A DNA stretch of 64,000 nt from Leptolinea sp. UBA5203 (GTDB taxonomy: Bacteria > Chloroflexota > Anaerolineae > Anaerolineales > Anaerolineaceae): assembly GCA_002412765.1 (NCBI GenBank), contig DHVR01000072.1, positions 50,601-114,600 on the forward strand, given 5' to 3'. A program made the position numbers and the translations under genes. The notes under the pieces were generated by a model that searched no databases, was not told the DNA's origin, and worked only from the letters and a program-made list of their open reading frames with translations. Below are positions 60,539-64,000 of this stretch, in pieces. How positions within the stretch are numbered: position 1 is the first letter of the stretch; each line of letters starts with the position of its first letter.

Positions 60539-61294
60539 ATGCCCACACGCCACAATGGTTTCAGCTGCCTCTTGACTGTTCTGGCCATTGCGACTATTCT
60601 GGGGGGATGCGTTAATAAGGAAACAGGAGAGACACCGGGTGTTCCTCTCTTTTTTATTACACAATATCTTTCGGCTCAGGTAGCAGTTCAATCAACAGTT
60701 CAAACAATACCCACGGGTTCATCCCTTGAACCACTCTTTGATGCAGGTCTGGACTTAAAAGCCAGTCCTGTGGCAGTGCCACTCCAAATTGAGATTCCTA
60801 CACTCAAGATTAATGCCCCCGTGCTTGGTGTCGGGCTTACCATGGGTAATGAGATGGATGCACCAAGAGGCGAGATTGACGATCCTATCTGGGATACAGT
60901 ATATTGGTATCGCGGCAGCGGCAAACCGGGTGAGTCGGGCACGGCGACAGTTGCTGGACATGTCAATGATCCGCTTGGACGCCCCGAGATTTTCGCTAAC
61001 CTCCACACGCTGAAACCTGGTGACTGGATCATCATCCGCTATACCTTGCAAAATGTTGAGTTTGCCTTCAATGTGGACAAGGTAGAAAACTACTCCCTCC
61101 AGGAGTCTTCAGACCCGGCAGTGTTGACAAAAATTTTTGGCAGCGGACCGGTAAATGGCAAAGCGCCACAGCCATCCCCAGACGGCCTCTCCCACCTGAC
61201 CTTAATTACCTGCGCAGGCACCATTGTCGACGGACAGTTCGATCACCATGTAGTCGTTTTCGCAACACGCCACCAGGAAAATAGTAGTCATTAG
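60539..61294 (+). CDS. Class F-like sortase, probable lipoprotein
   Basis: The 251-residue protein has a lipobox-like signal (VLAIATILGGC, Cys near residue 24), unusual for a sortase because most are held by a transmembrane anchor. The catalytic domain contains LKINAPVLGVGL, the His in TVAGHVNDPLGRP and the active-site Cys in LTLITCAGTI; the conserved Arg follows within about 25 residues (ATRHQE region, uncertain). It probably attaches the neighbouring LPSTG protein to the wall. Context: same strand, 27-base gap. Confidence 0.88.
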   Translation: MPTRHNGFSCLLTVLAIATILGGCVNKETGETPGVPLFFITQYLSAQVAVQSTVQTIPTGSSLEPLFDAGLDLKASPVAVPLQIEIPTLKINAPVLGVGLTMGNEMDAPRGEIDDPIWDTVYWYRGSGKPGESGTATVAGHVNDPLGRPEIFANLHTLKPGDWIIIRYTLQNVEFAFNVDKVENYSLQESSDPAVLTKIFGSGPVNGKAPQPSPDGLSHLTLITCAGTIVDGQFDHHVVVFATRHQENSSH

Positions 61295-61372
61295 TTTGAA
61301 CATTCCCCGCTCGTACTAGAAAATTGACAAATCTCCGAGTTACCCGGCTGGTGTTCTTCAAAGCCAGCCTGG

Positions 61373-61570
61373 TTATGCATGCAAACATGCGGTGCGCTCG
61401 TTTGAAAGAAAATGGCCTGCGATTGGGGTTGTGTCCGGAAAATCGCCGCACTCGACAGTGATGCTGATCTTGCCCAGCGGGATGATTTGTTCATACACCG
61501 CTGCGTCAGCCGTCTCCCAGATCCACCAGGAGGGGGTGATGCTCACGGAAGGCGGGGCGTTATACTCATG
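61373..61570 (-). pseudogene. Truncated coding fragment, copy 2 (displaced C-terminal tip)
   Basis: On the minus strand an open frame without a good start runs from within the end of the membrane-protein gene to TAA at 61373. It contains WIWETADAAVYEQIIPLGKI and SITVECGD. A 78-bp core (61445-61522) differs from copy 1 (62636-62713) at about 9 positions by my own alignment. Beyond the core a 13-base deletion shifts the frame, so NPNRRPFSF follows in another frame. It is most likely a remnant. The parent protein is not recognised. Confidence 0.6.
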
Positions 61571-62435
61571 TCCCTATATGTAAAATTAAATTTAGAAAAT
61601 ATCCAAAAATAATTGATAAATTCACGAACATTCCCATATATACAAATTGGGTCTGCAATAAATAGTTGGACATTTTATAAGAAATTCGGTATAAGAGTAA
61701 ATGGAACAGGGTTGACGACCCAATGAGTATGAAAAAAGTTTTCGGGAAAAATATGAAAATGAAAAAAAACAAAATTGAAAACACAAAACAAAATCGCTCT
61801 GGATTCATCGTTACAAAATAAATCATCCAATAAAAAATCCTCTCAAGAAAAGGTTTCCTTATTTTTAATTCATTGAAAAAATCTTTTTTTACTCCATTCA
61901 TAAATAGCAGATTTATTCTTGTATCAAGTAAATTTCTCAGGATTTTCTCATTTCCTTTGTAAACCTCAATCATTTTATTTAAAATTTCAAAACACTGACT
62001 CATTTGATTTGCAGAGGATAAAACCCAAACAATAGATTTGCTTGCTATAAATGGATAATTATTTGAAGTAATAAAATTAACACCTTTATTAATTTCCTCT
62101 ACATATAAAACATCTTTTTGTAATTGACCTAATTGTGTATCTGCTCTCTTTCCTGTAAATCCTTTTTTAGCAATTCTAAATAGTAATGGATATTTGATCT
62201 TTAGCTCTTCATATGTCTTCTGAAAAATAACTTCAACCAAAATTGTTTTCGCATCGCAATCTTCTATGTTTAGGTTTAGATCGACTAATTCGGATCTTTT
62301 TAAATTATTAAATGTTAAGTAAAGCTTTAGGAACTCCTTATCGTCATTAACATCATGGCAAATTTGTTCAATTTCCAATATGTCTTCCATACTATTTTGT
62401 GGAAGTAATAGGATTTCATAAAAATCACTTTTCAT
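61566..62435 (-). CDS. 289-residue membrane protein of unknown function, paralogue 2
   Basis: The protein is not recognised. From the ATG at 62435 (an earlier in-frame ATG at 62459 is possible) it has 289 residues: a charged, helical N-terminal two-thirds starting KSDFYEILLLPQ, with EELKIKYPLLFRIAKKGF and YPFIASKSIVWVLSS, then two or three hydrophobic helices at the C-terminus around VFSILFFFIFIFFPKTFFIL. It aligns along its whole length with the gene at 62743-63612, which is also 289 residues. The start overlaps the stop of fragment copy 1 (ATGA). The very AT-rich codons suggest horizontal origin. An immunity protein is one possibility. Confidence 0.7.
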   Translation of the reverse strand: MKSDFYEILLLPQNSMEDILEIEQICHDVNDDKEFLKLYLTFNNLKRSELVDLNLNIEDCDAKTILVEVIFQKTYEELKIKYPLLFRIAKKGFTGKRADTQLGQLQKDVLYVEEINKGVNFITSNNYPFIASKSIVWVLSSANQMSQCFEILNKMIEVYKGNEKILRNLLDTRINLLFMNGVKKDFFNELKIRKPFLERIFYWMIYFVTMNPERFCFVFSILFFFIFIFFPKTFFILIGSSTLFHLLLYRISYKMSNYLLQTQFVYMGMFVNLSIIFGYFLNLILHIGT

Positions 62436-62716
62436 AATTTGTTTTCCATTAAAGTGCATAGGATGGGATCACTTTTGATCCCACCAATATTTTCCAAATT
62501 TGCTTCCTTATATCTTATACCCCCACCCCAACGGACGCCATATCACGCGCCCAACTTTCCTGTCGAGGTACGATCCCACTTATACGTGAACGGTCCGCGA
62601 TTGGGGTTATAGTCATAGGTACGGGCGGGCAGGTCGCCGCATTCCACTGTGATGCTGATATTCCCCAGCGGAATGATTTGTTCATACACCGCCGCGTCGG
62701 CCGTCTCCCAAATAAC
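62432..62716 (-). pseudogene. Truncated coding fragment, copy 1 (displaced C-terminal tip)
   Basis: The frame is open for 95 codons but has no start codon at its beginning: it opens directly behind a stop (TGA at 62717-62719). It contains IWETADAAVYEQIIPLGNIS, then ITVECGDLPARTYDYNPNRG and PFTYKWDRTST. It ends in TGA overlapping the ATG of the next membrane-protein gene. Base composition of its first half is less AT-rich than its neighbours, so it may derive from a larger host gene. The parent protein is not recognised. Confidence 0.6.
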
Positions 62717-62742
62717 TCAAGCTGAGGTAATTCAAATATAAA

Positions 62743-63612
62743 CTATTTGCCTATATATAATATTAAACTAATAATATATCCTAAAATTATGCATGCACTG
62801 ACATACAATCCTTTATGTATAAACAGGTTTTGCAATAATAAATTAGAATATTTATATGAAATACTAAATAAGATGAAATGAATCAATACTGAAAGACAGA
62901 GGAGAATAAGCAGTGACTTTGGAAAAAAAATGAAAAAAATGAAACTTGAAATAAAATAAAAAAAACCTGTATTTCCGGGATCAACGGTATACCTATATAC
63001 TAACTTATATAAGAAATTCTCAACCTTACTTTTCCGTTGAAGTAATTCATAGAATAACTCTCTTTTTAATCCATTAGTGAACAGCAACTCTATTCTGATA
63101 TCAAACAAGTAATTTCGTATCAGATCATTATTTCTGTAAACCTTAATTGTTTCATTGAGGATTAAAAAACAATTATTTAAATCACTAACAGCTGATAATA
63201 CCAATATAACTGCTTTGCTTGCAATAAGCGGATAATCATTTTCTTTTATAAATTGTAAACCTTCATCAATGAATTCTAAATATTTTGTGTCTTGTCTAAT
63301 TTGAGTTAATTCGATATCTATCTTTTTTTTACTACTTCCTTTTTTTGTAATACTAAAAATCATTGAATATCTTGCTTTTAATTCTTCAAATTTCTTATAT
63401 AAGAGAATTTCTTGAATTAGTTTTTTTACATATACATTTTTCAAGGATGTTAAAAAGGATTGTAATTCTGACTGTTGCATTGAATTCAAAATCAAGTATA
63501 AACTGTAGACTTCAAGATCAGTAACGACATCACTATTTATATCAATAGACTGTATTGGTGTAATTTTAGCTAAACTTGAACTCAATAGAAGTTCATAAAA
63601 TTCAGAATTCAT
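62743..63612 (-). CDS. 289-residue membrane protein of unknown function, paralogue 1
   Basis: The ATG at 63612 has GAGGAG upstream; an upstream TTG at 63627 would add five residues. The protein starts NSEFYELLLSS and shares with paralogue 2 the pattern FEELKARYSMIFSITKKGS, YPLIASKAVILVLSAV, FTNGLKRELFYEL and a hydrophobic C-terminus around FISSFIFFIFFPKSLLILL. It is very AT-rich. The function is unknown; duplication with linked fragments suggests cassette-like amplification. Confidence 0.7.
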   Translation of the reverse strand: MNSEFYELLLSSSLAKITPIQSIDINSDVVTDLEVYSLYLILNSMQQSELQSFLTSLKNVYVKKLIQEILLYKKFEELKARYSMIFSITKKGSSKKKIDIELTQIRQDTKYLEFIDEGLQFIKENDYPLIASKAVILVLSAVSDLNNCFLILNETIKVYRNNDLIRNYLFDIRIELLFTNGLKRELFYELLQRKSKVENFLYKLVYRYTVDPGNTGFFYFISSFIFFIFFPKSLLILLCLSVLIHFILFSISYKYSNLLLQNLFIHKGLYVSACIILGYIISLILYIGK

Positions 63613-63690
63613 TTCAGTTCTCCTCAAATCATTCTAAAAAAAACTTTTTTTATTATGTGATAAGTAGTTGTCACAGATCCAAAACAAGCA

Positions 63691-64000
63691 CTAATTCGTT
63701 TTTCCCGTTGTAAGTATTAGATAAAAAGTTTCTAAGATTTTTTGTCCTAATGGAATCAATGGCGCAGATACATCTCGTAATAAATCTGCAAAAACAACAA
63801 ATCCACCACTTGCGTAAATAAGGATTGCTCCTGATATCGCAATAGCGCTCAATGCCCAATCAGTATATCTATCAGTACTAATATAAAAACCACGCTCTAG
63901 TTTTGCAGTTCCTTTTGAGTCTTGATAATTTATTCTTTCACCAACACTTAATTCTCCTGAGACTTTCCAAATGCCATTAGTGGCATCCATTTTAAACTCA
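63691..64000 (-). CDS. Hypothetical protein with one hydrophobic segment, 5' end beyond the window
   Basis: The frame is open to the right edge (the codons before ATG 63990 are also open: EFK), so it is probably the C-terminal part of a larger gene. Features are WKVSGELSVGERINYQDSKG, LERGFYISTDRYTDWALSAI, then a hydrophobic stretch (AISGAILIYASGGFVVFADL) and a short tail ending LTTGKTN. It precedes paralogue 1 by 78 bases on the same strand. It is not recognised. Confidence 0.55.
   Translation of the reverse strand, partial: EFKMDATNGIWKVSGELSVGERINYQDSKGTAKLERGFYISTDRYTDWALSAIAISGAILIYASGGFVVFADLLRDVSAPLIPLGQKILETFYLILTTGKTN

Noticed and set aside
1..64000. CRISPR array, insertion sequence or prophage
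   Set aside because: No regularly spaced repeats, transposase, integrase or phage structural genes were seen.

Overview
The window looks like a chromosomal segment of an anaerobic member of the Chloroflexota, most likely class Anaerolineae. This is an inference from gene content and protein style: a 4-vinyl-reductase/roadblock pair, a T-box in front of valS, a sortase with an LPXTG-type substrate, a Mbh-like [NiFe] hydrogenase and Thr/Pro-rich lipoproteins. No rRNA or other formal taxonomic marker is present. Most genes have mixed base composition; the last 2.7 kb is much more AT-rich.

Left part (1-25.4 kb) is mostly housekeeping. Pentose/nucleoside salvage genes (deoC-rpiB on minus, deoB on plus) are followed by a minus-strand operon coaE-cdaA-ybbR-der-lepB with a near-consensus promoter and a terminator. 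A tRNA-Phe, a YabE-like G5/3D protein and ksgA follow, then a polyprenyl-phosphate glycosyltransferase, a V4R/roadblock pair, an L,D-transpeptidase, a Thr/Pro-rich lipoprotein, a lone response regulator, an M32 carboxypeptidase, a MacAB-type ABC exporter, a putative membrane-anchored metallopeptidase, FmdB, gmk and a rhomboid protease.

Middle part (25.5-43.7 kb) is accessory metabolism. A PocR-type regulator precedes an SQR-like flavoprotein, a DsrC/TusE-like carrier and a DsrE2-like protein, probably a sulfur-handling unit. Further on lie a LexA-box-controlled radical-SAM DNA-repair-like gene, an unusual 58-bp palindrome, the selenocysteine tRNA gene (selC) with its own promoter, and a peroxiredoxin-glutaredoxin fusion whose peroxidatic residue is encoded by an in-frame TGA. 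The TGA gene and selC lie 3 kb apart, and together they are the strongest single discovery in the window. A rhodanese and a signal-peptide-less substrate-binding protein follow.

Right part (44.1-64 kb) holds a complete eleven-gene group 4 [NiFe] hydrogenase operon: Mrp-like antiporter module, Nuo-like hydrogenase module and its maturation protease. After it come a decayed MntA-HepT toxin-antitoxin module, phosphofructokinase, a large conserved unknown with a nucleoside-phosphorylase-like C-terminus, valS with T-box, and an ice-binding-domain LPXTG protein beside its probable sortase. The right edge is an AT-rich island in which a 289-residue membrane protein gene and a truncated coding fragment are duplicated in tandem, resembling displaced tip/immunity cassettes of polymorphic systems. 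No CRISPR array, insertion sequence or rRNA gene was seen.
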